A program made the translations under genes and the position numbers. Positions 7,739-17,986 of a DNA stretch of 64,000 nt are shown piece after piece. The DNA lies in the NCBI RefSeq assembly GCF_900101995.1, contig NZ_FNAS01000009.1, forward strand, positions 1 through 64,000, read 5' to 3'. The notes under the pieces are model-generated. The model had not been told where the DNA came from and made no database searches. It saw only the letters and a list, made by a program, of their open reading frames with translations. Source of the DNA: Riemerella columbipharyngis (GTDB lineage Bacteria; Bacteroidota; Bacteroidia; Flavobacteriales; Weeksellaceae). Each line of letters starts with the position of its first letter. Position 1 is the first letter of the stretch.

Positions 7739-10700
7739 TTATTTGATACCAAATATTTTACTATTGAATACGCCTAAACGAAACATCATTTCGGAATATT
7801 TATTGAGAGTGTTTACTTTTCCGAAAATATATTTTAATATTTTTGTTCCTTTGTTGGTAACGCTATTGTCCACGATTTTTCCCATAGTTTTTTTAGTATC
7901 AAACATACTCTGCTGACTCAGCCACTCCATACTTCCGCCATACTCTAAGTATTTTTTTAGTAAAGAGTCCATATTCCTATCGTGTTTTACTAATTCTCGG
8001 ATACCTATACTTGCATCTCTGATTATTTGGAATGAGGATTTTATGATGAAGTCTGAATATACATCGCTATTTAGGATGATACTTTGGGAGTCTCTAAAGG
8101 CATTTATGAGAGAAAAGGCGGGGTTGTATCCTGTGGCAGCCATTTTAACTACTTTGTTACCGGTATATTTTGAGATAGTGTTTTTGGTATGGCTACTTAG
8201 TCCTCTGTCGATATTATCGTGCCATAGTCTGTGCAACTCATTTTCGATATAGAAGGTCCACATAGTAATAGGCAGGTGAGAAATTATTAGAGTATGGATT
8301 TTCGTAAACGGGTCGTCCGTTTTTGTCGTATTCTTTAGGGGCCGGGAACTTTATTTTGTCGTTAAGCTCTCGGAAAGCTCTGTAAAAGTCTTCTTCTTTT
8401 CCGGATGAGCGTTTTCCGTCCTCTATGTTTTGTTCGTATTGGTCTTTTACGGTATCCGGAATGGCTTCAAATTTGGCTTTGGCTTGTGGGAAATCTGCGG
8501 TTGCAAAAAGGCTGTTCATTCTATTGACGGCAATAGTTCTGTACTGCGATGCAATGGCATTTGCGAGTAGCTTTGAAGTATCACTGAAGAGCAGTCCGTA
8601 GCTACCGTCTTTGAGGATTTTGATGGCTTCTATAGTCCTGTGGAATTGCTGGCGCGATCTGTTTTTTCGTTTTTTACTTGCTCATAAATATCTAAGAAGT
8701 GTTCTAAGAAGAATCTTGGGGAGTAGAAAGAGTCTTTCATACTATCATAGGCTTCTTGTGAAATGATACTGTTTTCTTTCATTTCGGTTAAGAGTTCTTT
8801 CATTGTTTTTCCGTATTCTTCTGAACGGTCGTATAGTTCTTTGTATTTTGCACTGCCAAAGTCTTCGAGGATACTCTCTAATTCTTTTCTTGCTCTATTT
8901 TGGTCTGTGCCGTCCTCGTGTTTGATAGGGACTTTGCTGTTTCTTTCTCTTTGCTCGTCTATGGTGATGACACGCCTATTCTTGATGATGTCGTCTAATG
9001 CTTCTTTTTCTTTTGCATTCAGTCCGCCGTATATTTTCTTTTCGGCTTGGTCGTAGACTTCTTTTGCCCATCCCGATGCCCCGTTGAGATTTACCATACG
9101 GTCTTCTGTTCTTGTGGCTTCTATGGCTCTGAGTAGTTGCTTTGGAATGTACTGCCTGTCGAGTGTTTTTTGGATTAGCTTTCTTTTGGCGTCCTCCAAA
9201 TTTATTCTCTTTTCTGAGGTTTCTTTGTCTCTTTTTTTGACATTTTGGCGTTTGGCTCTGGCTTCTTGTGGAGTGATGTTTTCGTTTTTCACTCTACGAT
9301 ATGCTCTCTCTGCATAGTCTAAAGCGATAGGTTCTCCTAATGGAGCTATTTTTTTCTGAATACTATCTAAAGACATATTCGGGTCTGCATTCAAAAACTC
9401 TCTAACCTTAGACTCTATTTTGTCGTATTTAGCTTTGCTTTTGTCTTGCTGTGTTTTCTGCTTGTTTATCTTTTGGTTTACGATGTCGCTGACTTTATCG
9501 AAAAGCTTATCGAACTTATCGGCTTCGTCTTGGAAATTTTTAGCCTTCAATATACGCTCGGCATATCTCCCTAATCTTACCATCTGGTACGGGGTAAGGT
9601 TTTTGGTTACCTTTCTATCGCGAAGGAGCTGTTTTATTTTGTTTACGGCAATGTTTCTTGCTTCTCTGCGGGCTTGCTCGTTTGGTATGTTTTGTTGTTT
9701 CAGCTCGTCTATCTTTGCTTGATAGTCTTCTCTGATGGCTTTTAGCTTGGCACGGTGCTGTTGTTTAAGGTCTTTGATTTCGTTGTTTTTCTTATCTCTT
9801 ATCTGCTGTGCTTTTGCCTTAGCTTGTTCTTTAGTTTTCTGATTGATTCTGTCTAAGTGGTCTAAGAGAATATCTATGATAGAGGCGTTGTCTATTTCCT
9901 CTTGGCGGGGATTATTTTTGTACCAACTGCTCTGCTCTAATATATTCCTTGCTTGTTGTTCACCTCTGTTTCTGAGGGCTTCTCTAACTTCTCTGAGAGT
10001 TTTCTGAGGCATAGGGTCATTATGCGACAAGTCATCTCCTGACAAGTTTTCTTTGGCATAATAGGAACCATCTACGGGGTCTGTATTTCCGTCTTTAGTT
10101 CTTACGATAAAGTCTTTCGGGTTGTATTCGCTGTTTTGCTCTGTGCGGAATATAGGCGTATCCCTACGCTGTTCCGGTGTAAAGTCTAAACGGTCTTCTG
10201 CCGCTCTTGCTTCTGCCTCTCCGTATTGGTGTTCGTAGTTAAATTTAGCTTGTTTCTCTAAAAGAGTTTTGTCCAGTGGTAACGCTCCTTCATCCACCTC
10301 CTGAGCTCTTCCCCTATTTGCGGACTGCGATAGTAAATTTTTTTCTCGCTCGATGGTACTTCCTTCTGCAAATTCTTCTTGTTTTTGGATGTAGTGCTGG
10401 AGTTCGTGAGCAATGTCTTTTCTGATATTTCTTTCAAATGCTGCTCTATCTCTTTCATTATTTAGTTCTTTAGAAAGGTTAAATACTATTGCGTTTTCTT
10501 TTGCGTCGTAGGCGGCATAAAAAGCGCCATCTCCGCTGTCTTTTGTTACTTTTATTCTGATGTTTTTGGCATCGTCGTATGCTGCAAATGTACTAAAATT
10601 TTTGTCAACTAAGTCAGAAAGTTTTAGTCTTGTTCTAAAAATTTCACCTTCTTTTAGGTTCTTGGTAATGGCAACGAGTCTGTCTACGGCATTTGGATTT

Positions 10701-11180
10701 AGGTGGAAGTTTTTGTCTTGCAACTCGTATCTCATTTTGCCGTCTCCTCCTTCGTACCAACCGGTCTGCCGTCTTACGATTTCTGGGTCGTATCCGCCTC
10801 TGAGCATATCCTCGGCTTCGTCTTTGTCTCTTAGTATCTTGTCTGCATCAGGAAGATTTCTTGCACCTTTTTCTCCGATGATGTGATACTTCACCTCTGA
10901 TGTTGCTTTGGTTCTGCTGATGTTGTCATTAGGATTAACGCCCCTGAGTAGGTCTCTGAGTGTGCGGTCTGCTACGGCTTCCTGAGTTCTGTATTTCGGT
11001 AGCCCGAAAAACTCTGCTACGGCACTCCAAAAGTCTCGTAACGCCTGCTGTACTCTGCCTAAAAGGGTGGGGTTTTTAATGCCTTTTCTTAGGCGTTCGG
11101 CACCTCTTTTGCCAGAGAATTGTGCAAGGGCTTCGTCTGCTATGTCGCTGTCTGTGGTAAGGTGCGGGTATTCTTTTTAT
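7739..11180 (-). pseudogene. decayed large polyvalent protein gene of a phage/ICE
   Basis: At least 1,100 codons in three frames. The longest piece (10894 down to 8630, 754 codons) reads open upstream to about 11180 (DEALAQFSGKRG, DFWSAVAEFFGL, RDLLRGVNP). It contains an HExxH-type site, AHELQHYIQ, typical of a zincin-like domain in large polyvalent proteins, then long Lys/Gln/Arg-rich coiled coils. A frame change near 8640 joins it to LKDGSYGLLFSDTSK and the 93-codon piece ending at 8238. Another near 8265 joins PITMWTFYIENELH, with GYNPAFSLINAFRDSQ resembling LPD38-type domains. The 3' end stops at 7739 in AT-rich non-coding DNA. The 5' end is fused to an integrase fragment, so the gene is truncated at both ends. 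Confidence 0.75.
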
Positions 11181-11579
11181 ATGAAGTCTTTCTAACCTTT
11201 CACAAGGAATATTTCTCCATTCCAAAGCGACTAAAGCGTCCTGTACGAAGCGGATAGTGCAGCAATAATCACTATAAGACCTTGCGGCTAATCTATTCTT
11301 TAGAATAGGCTTTACCTCTTCGAGAGCGTTGTAGAAAGATATATTTTTAAGTTTAATTTCGTATTTCTCTATTCCATTAGGAATCCAGCCTTTTTTCAGT
11401 TTTTTTATGATAGCCTGTTTTAGTATTATAGCGGATTCCAACTTCTCTTCAAATTCAGCGTCTTGTGCGATACCGAAGTAGTATTTTCGGAGTACGCCGT
11501 TAAATCTGAAGTAAACGCACCATTTTTTACCTTTAGAAATTTTTGGTTCTGTATAATAGTAATTTTTGTCTTGCATCAT
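11181..11579 (-). pseudogene. N-terminal fragment of a phage/ICE tyrosine integrase
   Basis: About 133 codons from an ATG at 11579 (a second ATG follows at 11576). It has an Arm-type N-terminus (KNYYYTEPKISKGKKW, VYFRFNGVLRKYYFG) and a helical core-binding region (SFYNALEEVKPILKN, YSDYCCTIRFVQDAL) typical of Bacteroidota tyrosine recombinases. The catalytic R-H-R-Y domain is absent: after ERLERLHIK the sequence switches to the polyvalent-protein reading frame near 11170-11185. It lies about 110 bases from the 3' end of tRNA-Ser, where such integrases usually insert their element. A deletion removed the rest of the element. Confidence 0.72.
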
Positions 11580-11644
11580 TTTTAATTTTATGATGCCAAG
11601 TGCCATAGGAAGTGTTCTATTTTGTTCTATTTGAACTTAAAAAG

Positions 11645-11681
11645 AAAACCTAACTATTTGTGTAGTAATTAGTTAGGTTTT
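11645..11681 (-). terminator. terminator of tRNA-Ser
   Basis: AAAACCTAACTA (11645-11656) pairs perfectly with TAGTTAGGTTTT (11670-11681) across a 13-base loop. On the minus strand a T-rich run follows. It lies just past the tRNA 3' end. Confidence 0.75.
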
Positions 11682-11686
11682 ATTTG

Positions 11687-11771
11687 CGGAGAGAGAGGGA
11701 TTCGAACCCCCGGAGGTGTTACCCTCAACGGTTTTCAAGACCGCCGCATTCGACCACTCTGCCATCTCTCC
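11687..11771 (-). tRNA. tRNA-Ser(UGA)
   Basis: Minus strand starts GGAGAGATGGCAGAGTGG and has a long variable arm, as class II serine tRNAs do. The anticodon loop CTTGAAA gives UGA. The T loop is GTTCGAATC and the acceptor GGAGAGA pairs with TCTCTCC, with discriminator G. CCA is not encoded. It is the probable attachment site of the decayed element to its left. I saw no second copy of its 3' end at the far side of the island. Confidence 0.96.
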
Positions 11772-11804
11772 CAAAAAAACAAATTACTTTGCTTTTTAGT
11801 GGTG

Positions 11805-11836
11805 CAAATATAGAACTATTTTTATTTTATACCAAA
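11805..11836 (-). promoter_or_regulatory. promoter of tRNA-Ser
   Basis: On the minus strand TTTG (11833-11836), 20 bases, then TATATTTG (11805-11812), about 33 bases before the tRNA 5' end. Confidence 0.75.
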
Positions 11837-11890
11837 AAAATGTAGAACTATTTTAGTTTATTAAATATTAAGTGTATGATAATGTTCTCT

Positions 11891-12259
11891 TTACATTTGT
11901 TGGGGTTTAATATTTACCCCAAAATAGACTGCAATAACTCCTAGAAAAATACTTAAAAAAACATAAACTGCAGCCATTGTATACTGATGGTTTTCCAACA
12001 GCGATAAGGCTTCTGCTGAAAATGTAGAAAAAGTAGTAAACCCTCCGCAAAATCCAACTGCAAGAAAAAATTTGAGATAATCTTCTGTCTTTATAAAAAA
12101 TCCTGATACTAAACCTATGAGGAAGCATCCTAAAACATTAACCAACATTGTCCCGGCAGGAAAATGATTGATATTCCATAATTTCTGGGTGTAGCCTGAA
12201 ATCAAAAATCGTAAAACACTGCCAATTCCTCCGCCTAAAAAAATATATAATACTTTCAT
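11891..12259 (-). CDS. crcB: fluoride exporter CrcB/Fluc
   Basis: A 122-residue inner-membrane protein with four hydrophobic helices that dimerises into an anti-parallel fluoride channel. Family signatures are GGGIGSVLRF at the start, GTMLVNVLGCFLIG in helix 2 and GFCGGFTTFSTFS in helix 3, the last carrying the Phe/Thr residues lining the pore. Normal full length. It lies downstream of trxB on the same strand but behind a hairpin, so it is probably transcribed separately. No fluoride riboswitch is recognisable in the 54-base gap upstream. Confidence 0.96.
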   Translation of the reverse strand: MKVLYIFLGGGIGSVLRFLISGYTQKLWNINHFPAGTMLVNVLGCFLIGLVSGFFIKTEDYLKFFLAVGFCGGFTTFSTFSAEALSLLENHQYTMAAVYVFLSIFLGVIAVYFGVNIKPQQM

Positions 12260-12269
12260 TAGTAATCGT

Positions 12270-12304
12270 AAAAGGCTGAACCAGAAAGGATACAGCCTTT
12301 TTTG
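12270..12304 (-). terminator. hairpin between trxB and crcB
   Basis: AAAAGGCTG faces CAGCCTTTTTT across about 14 bases. It lies just past the trxB stop and before crcB. Confidence 0.7.
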
Positions 12305-12313
12305 TTATAGATT

Positions 12314-13258
12314 TTATTTAAGCTCTCCCAGATATCTTTCGGCATCTATTGCTGCCATACAGCCGCTTCCTGCCGCAGTGATTGCTTGGCGGTAAATATG
12401 ATCTTGCACATCTCCAGCAGCAAAGACTCCCGGAAGATTTGTTTTAGAAGATTTCTCTTTTGTGATAATATACCCATTGTCATCAAGGTCTATTTGCCCT
12501 CTGAATATTTCTGTATTGGGTTTGTGTCCGATGGCTATAAATATACCGTGAACAGGGATTTCGGAGGTTTCTTGGGTCTTGTTGTTGATAACGACGGCCT
12601 TTTCTACTAAATTATTTTCCCCTTTTATCCCTATAAGCTCGTGATTAAATTTAACTTCAATATTTTGTGTTTTATCTACTCTGTGAGCCATAGCTTTGGA
12701 AGCACGGAAATGGTCTTTTCTTACGAGCATCGTCACCTTGCTGCAGATATTTGCCAGATAAGTTGCTTCTTCTGCCGCAGTGTCTCCTGCACCTACTACT
12801 ATTACCTCTTTCCCTTTATAGAAAAAGCCATCACAAGTAGCACACGCTGAGACTCCTCCGCCGGAATATTTTTTTTCGTCTTCCAAGCCTAAATACTTTG
12901 CTGTTGCTCCGGTAGAAATAATTACCGTTCTTGCAAAGATATTTCGGCTGTCGGTGGACAACTTATGAATACCTCCCACTTCTTTAGAAAACTCTACGGA
13001 AGTAATCATTTCGTAGTGGATTTTAGTATTGAAGCGTTCGGCTTGTTTTTGTAGATCCATCATCATCTCGGGACCTGTAATGCCTTGTGGGTATCCTGGG
13101 AAATTATCCACTTCTGTGGTTGTAGTAAGCTGCCCGCCCGGCTGAAGACCTGTAAAAAGCTCCGGTTTCAAATCTGCTCTGGCAGCATATATCGCAGCGG
13201 TATATCCCGAAGGCCCAGAACCGATAATGACACAATCTAAAATATTTTCTTCTTCCAT
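12314..13258 (-). CDS. trxB: thioredoxin reductase
   Basis: A 314-residue FAD/NADPH enzyme that reduces thioredoxin in the cytoplasm. The N-terminal FAD site is IIGSGPSGYTAAIYAARA. The redox pair is CATCDGFFYKG near residue 135. The NADPH site is VVGAGDTAAEEATYLA. The C-terminal FAD motif is GVFAAGDVQDHIYRQAITAAG. ATG 13258 (MEEENILDC) is chosen: the longer frame adds 20 residues with no family match and runs past the promoter. Stands alone, with a hairpin behind it. Confidence 0.97.
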   Translation of the reverse strand: MEEENILDCVIIGSGPSGYTAAIYAARADLKPELFTGLQPGGQLTTTTEVDNFPGYPQGITGPEMMMDLQKQAERFNTKIHYEMITSVEFSKEVGGIHKLSTDSRNIFARTVIISTGATAKYLGLEDEKKYSGGGVSACATCDGFFYKGKEVIVVGAGDTAAEEATYLANICSKVTMLVRKDHFRASKAMAHRVDKTQNIEVKFNHELIGIKGENNLVEKAVVINNKTQETSEIPVHGIFIAIGHKPNTEIFRGQIDLDDNGYIITKEKSSKTNLPGVFAAGDVQDHIYRQAITAAGSGCMAAIDAERYLGELK

Positions 13259-13283
13259 CTCTTTCGTAATTTTATAATTGGGG

Positions 13284-13319
13284 CAAAGATACGAAATCGT
13301 GGAATAGCACAATCTCAAA
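13284..13319 (-). promoter_or_regulatory. probable trxB promoter
   Basis: Minus strand TATCTTTG (13284-13291) fits the -7 box, 25 bases before ATG 13258. TTTG at 13316-13319 is a possible -33 box, though the 24-base spacing is long. Confidence 0.5.
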
Positions 13320-13376
13320 AAAATGATAAAAAAAATCTAATGAGAGTATTTATAAATTAGATTGAGGTTTTTATTG

Positions 13377-13405
13377 GTTGTAATAAACAAATTATCCTAC
13401 CTTTG
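13377..13405 (+). promoter_or_regulatory. msrB promoter close to the start codon
   Basis: GTTG (13377-13380), 17 bases, then TACCTTTG (13398-13405). The ATG is at 13412, six bases after the -7 box, so the message would have almost no leader. Confidence 0.65.
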
Positions 13406-13411
13406 TACCAA

Positions 13412-13942
13412 ATGAAAAATATTATCTTATCTCTTTTGCTGGCAATATGTTTTGTACAATGCCATCAGTCTTTAAAGCCAATGAATGATAGAGTGGAAAG
13501 CAATCATCTAAAAAATCCGTATTACTCAAGAACGGATAAAACTCGTTTAAATGTAAGTAATACCGAATGGAAAAAAATATTATCTCCTGATCTTTACGCT
13601 GTAGCTCGAGAAGCAGCTACAGAGATGCCGTTTACCGGTCAGTATTACGATTTTGACCAAAAAGGGGAATATTACTGTGCTGTTTGTGGCAATCATTTAT
13701 TTCGTTCCGAGGCAAAGTTTGCATCTTCTTGCGGGTGGCCGAGTTTTTTCGAAGCAGACGGAAGAGGAGTTGTCTATAAACGAGATTCTTCTCACGGAAT
13801 GGAGCGTGTGGAAGTATGTTGCCAAAGATGCGATTCCCATTTGGGACATGTGTTTGATGACGGTCCGCTGCCCACAGGAGTTCGTTATTGTATGAATTCT
13901 ATCTGTTTGGATTTCGTACCTGACGCTAAAAAAACATTCTAA
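13412..13942 (+). CDS. msrB: peptide-methionine (R)-S-oxide reductase, lipoprotein form
   Basis: A 176-residue protein with a signal sequence and lipobox (CFVQC), so it is probably anchored at the envelope, repairing oxidised Met in exported proteins. The MsrB domain has both zinc CxxC pairs (YYCAVCGNHLF and VCCQRCDSHLGHVF), the CGWPSF motif and the catalytic Cys in RYCMNS. An in-frame TTG lies upstream at 13403 inside the -7 box; ATG 13412 is the sensible start. No MsrA partner is fused or adjacent. Confidence 0.95.
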   Translation: MKNIILSLLLAICFVQCHQSLKPMNDRVESNHLKNPYYSRTDKTRLNVSNTEWKKILSPDLYAVAREAATEMPFTGQYYDFDQKGEYYCAVCGNHLFRSEAKFASSCGWPSFFEADGRGVVYKRDSSHGMERVEVCCQRCDSHLGHVFDDGPLPTGVRYCMNSICLDFVPDAKKTF

Positions 13943-14342
13943 AACACTTCAACATTGTAATTTGAGAAAGTAAATACAATCCTTAATTTATTTTCCGAAG
14001 ATTATTTTATCCAGTATCTGCTTTGAATCCCACCGCTTTTATTAGTTAAGGATAACAATAATGTTATACCTCACTTTTTTGACGCGTAAATATATATAGC
14101 AAGATATATAGCAAGATACACACTAATAGACACAAACAAAAAGAACAATAATACTCTAAATAGAAGGGCGTTATTTTGGGCATTAATGAATTGAGTAATC
14201 AAATAGGCTTAAAATCTGCCGTACAGCAATTTCGTGCCATTAGATATGTCTTTTTTGATAATTTTATTTACTTCTCTTTGGTTTATTCAGAATTAAGCTG
14301 ATTTTTTTATTATATTTTTGTGCTCTTTTGAGTTAATATAAG
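13943..14342. other. gap with no gene recognised
   Basis: About 400 bases between msrB and the YkuD_2 relic. It holds a short tandem repeat (TATATAGCAAGATA units at 14094-14118). Minus-strand frames show a hydrophobic run broken by stops but no family motif. It may be further debris of the relic to its right. Confidence 0.5.
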
Positions 14343-14656
14343 CTAAAAAATTGTCGAACTCTTGATTTTTAAGTGTTTTCTGATTCTATGGGAGACTAAG
14401 CCTGCTCGTTCAATTCAATTTTCTTTAAAATTCCATGCAAACATCCTATTTTTCCAGAATGGATATTAAAATCAACCAAAATACAATAGTTAGTATTCAT
14501 ATGATTTTTTTTGCAGTAGCTGTATGCTTCTTGAGCTCTTTGTTTCAGCTTTTTATCGGTGTTGTCTTTAGAAAATATTCCTCGTGAGAATGTCATAAAG
14601 AATGCAGCCGCACCTAAGAGTACAAATAAGGGAATTGATATTTTTCTATTCATCAT
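14343..14656 (-). pseudogene. YkuD_2-type murein L,D-transpeptidase-like relic
   Basis: Starts MMNRK with one membrane helix, then AYSYCKKNHMNTNYCILVDF and NIHSGK, the pattern before the catalytic domain in Bacteroidota 'murein L,D-transpeptidase catalytic domain' proteins. The annotated frame stops at 14396. Adding one A to the A5 run (T5 at 14449-14453) gives SGKNRMFAWNFKEN, a TGA, then IERAGLVSH, where the family reads a similar NR-F-WDF...VSHG. The catalytic Cys region is missing entirely. The start overlaps the DCC gene by 11 bases. Family assignment is from memory of the motif order. Confidence 0.6.
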
Positions 14657-15086
14657 TAATATTTTTGTTTTGAGGTGACAGCTTCGAGACAAACTTTCTC
14701 CGCTCTTCCGCCGTAGGGACCATACAATGTGGGGATACGAGCTTCATACGCCTCTCGGCAACTTTATCATAAATAGCATTTCGGACAAATCTTGGAATAA
14801 TTTTCCCTAAATAAATAGGATAAAACCTTCCTCCCAACAGCCTTGATATTTCTAAGACCGCATCAGATTTTGTGAGATAGAATGCATCGGGCTTCCAAAG
14901 GTATAGTGTACTGAAAGAATCTATGTCCAGCCCTCTTTCGGATAAGAAGTGCTTCCCAAAATCTGACTGTAATGCGGCAAAACGAAAGCGGTCTTTTTTG
15001 TCGTTCCTCAGTACCCACTGCACCCAGCGATTGCAAAGTCCGCAACCTCCGTCATAAAACAGATAATATTTCGACGAGTCTATCAT
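14646..15086 (-). CDS. DCC-family thiol-disulfide oxidoreductase (DUF393)
   Basis: A 146-residue small protein named for its near-N-terminal signature, here LFYDGGCGLCNRWV, containing a CxxC pair. It continues FRFAALQSDFGK and LYLWKPDAFYLTKSDAVL, both conserved in DUF393. ATG 15086 (MIDSSKYY) is chosen: upstream residues in the open frame form a lysine/hydrophobic stretch starting from TTG that the family lacks. The substrate is unknown for the family. It overlaps the YkuD_2 relic, so the two were once an operon. Confidence 0.88.
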   Translation of the reverse strand: MIDSSKYYLFYDGGCGLCNRWVQWVLRNDKKDRFRFAALQSDFGKHFLSERGLDIDSFSTLYLWKPDAFYLTKSDAVLEISRLLGGRFYPIYLGKIIPRFVRNAIYDKVAERRMKLVSPHCMVPTAEERRKFVSKLSPQNKNINDE

Positions 15087-15226
15087 TTTCTTATCCAAAA
15101 GTAAGAAAAAAAAGGATAAGGAAAAAATCAACAAAAAATTAAACCGTATCTTTGCCAAAAATTGAGCTTTACTTTATTTTTTGGAAGTGAAGAAACTCAT
15201 TAATAATGATTTATTAAACATTTTTT

Positions 15227-16534
15227 ATGTCAAATATTGTTGCAATTGTAGGGCGTCCCAATGTTGGGAAATCGACCTTATTCAACCGGCTAATAGAGCG
15301 AAGACAGGCGATAGTAGATTCTACTGCCGGCGTTACCAGAGACCGCCATTATGGAAAATCCGACTGGAATGGCGTGGATTTCACCGTAATAGATACAGGA
15401 GGGTACGATGTGGGCTCTGATGATATCTTCGAGGAAGAGATAAGAAACCAAGTAGAACTGGCGATAGACGAGGCTACTTCCATTATATTTATGATGAATG
15501 TGGAAGAAGGACTTACGGATACGGATCAAGAAATATTCCATCTCCTTAGGCGTTCTAATAAGCCTTTTTATATTGTAGTCAATAAGGTAGATTCTCCCAA
15601 AGAAGAATTACCGGCTACCGAATTTTATCAGTTGGGAATAGAGAAGTATTATACACTTTCTTCTGCCACCGGCTCCGGAACGGGTGAGCTGCTGGACGAT
15701 ATCGTAGCGGATTTTCCAAATACGGAATACAAAGACCCCTTTGAAGGGCTTCCGCGAATTACGATTGCAGGGCGACCAAATGTAGGGAAATCTACGCTTA
15801 CAAATGCCCTATTGGACAACAAAAGAAATATCGTTACGGATATTGCCGGAACTACGAGAGACAGTATAGAAACGCTTTACAATAAATTCGGGCATGAGTT
15901 TGTTTTGGTGGATACTGCCGGAATAAGAAAGAAATCTAAGGTAAACGAGAATCTGGAATTTTACTCTGTGATGAGGTCCGTGCGTGCCATAGAAAACTCC
16001 GATGTCGTTATCATTATGGTGGATGCCACTCAGGGCTGGGAGTCTCAGGATATGAATATCTTTGGCATTGCTCAGAAAAACAGGAAAGGAATCGTCATCT
16101 TAGTGAACAAATGGGATTTGGTGGAAAAATCTACCAACACGATGAGAGATTTTGAGCAAGTCATTAAAAATAGGATAGGACAGTTCAGCGATGTACCTAT
16201 ATTATTCATTTCTGCCCTTACAAAACAGAGAATACTGAAGGCTGTGGATACCGCTATGGAAGTTTATGAGAACAGAAAGAAAAAAATAAAAACTTCTAAG
16301 CTAAACGAAGTGATGCTGCCTATCTTTGAGCATATTCCTCCACCTTCTATCAAGGGCAAGTATATTAAGATAAAATATTGCGTACAGCTGCCTACGCCTT
16401 CACCTCAGTTTGTATTCTTTTGCAATCTTCCGCAGTATGTGAAAGAACCGTACAAGAGATTTACGGAGAATCAGTTGAGAAAAGAGTTTGGGTTTACCGG
16501 CGTACCTATCGAAGTTTATTTTAGACAGAAATAA
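15227..16534 (+). CDS. der: ribosome biogenesis GTPase Der (EngA)
   Basis: A 435-residue double GTPase needed for 50S subunit maturation. G domain 1 has [14 protein letters not shown] near residue 9, DTGGYD and NKVD. G domain 2 has [14 protein letters not shown] near residue 182, DTAGI and NKWD. A C-terminal KH-like domain ends near EVYFRQK. All G motifs are intact. It lies 60 bases before eno, which has its own -7 box. Confidence 0.97.
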   Translation: MSNIVAIVGRPNVGKSTLFNRLIERRQAIVDSTAGVTRDRHYGKSDWNGVDFTVIDTGGYDVGSDDIFEEEIRNQVELAIDEATSIIFMMNVEEGLTDTDQEIFHLLRRSNKPFYIVVNKVDSPKEELPATEFYQLGIEKYYTLSSATGSGTGELLDDIVADFPNTEYKDPFEGLPRITIAGRPNVGKSTLTNALLDNKRNIVTDIAGTTRDSIETLYNKFGHEFVLVDTAGIRKKSKVNENLEFYSVMRSVRAIENSDVVIIMVDATQGWESQDMNIFGIAQKNRKGIVILVNKWDLVEKSTNTMRDFEQVIKNRIGQFSDVPILFISALTKQRILKAVDTAMEVYENRKKKIKTSKLNEVMLPIFEHIPPPSIKGKYIKIKYCVQLPTPSPQFVFFCNLPQYVKEPYKRFTENQLRKEFGFTGVPIEVYFRQK

Positions 16535-16555
16535 AGTTTAATCAATATTATTCCA

Positions 16556-16563
16556 TAACTTTG
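16556..16563 (+). promoter_or_regulatory. -7 box for eno
   Basis: TAACTTTG, 31 bases before the eno ATG. No clear -33 element. Confidence 0.5.
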
Positions 16564-16579
16564 TAGTCGTTAATTTTAA

Positions 16580-17887
<1,308 letters not shown>

Positions 17888-17906
17888 AATCATTATAGAA
17901 AATATC

Positions 17907-17945
17907 AATAGCATTTATCATTTGTGATGAATGCTATTTTTTTGT
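17907..17945 (+). terminator. terminator of eno
   Basis: AATAGCATT (17907-17915) pairs with AATGCTATT (17930-17938); inner ATCA/TGAT pairs extend the stem. Seven or more T follow. Confidence 0.92.
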
Positions 17946-17986
17946 ACATTTACAAAAATTTTTTAACTAAACAAAAATATAATAAT

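Noticed and set aside
6480-7740. Second attachment site for the island at tRNA-Ser
   Set aside because: I looked for a copy of the tRNA-Ser 3' end (GGATTCGAACCCC region) at the far side and saw none; the left end of the element appears lost.
10258-10458. 66-codon frame inside the polyvalent gene
   Set aside because: Out-of-frame shadow on the same strand.
12260-12313. Fluoride riboswitch before crcB
   Set aside because: The gap holds only a terminator-like hairpin; no fluoride-aptamer sequence is recognisable.
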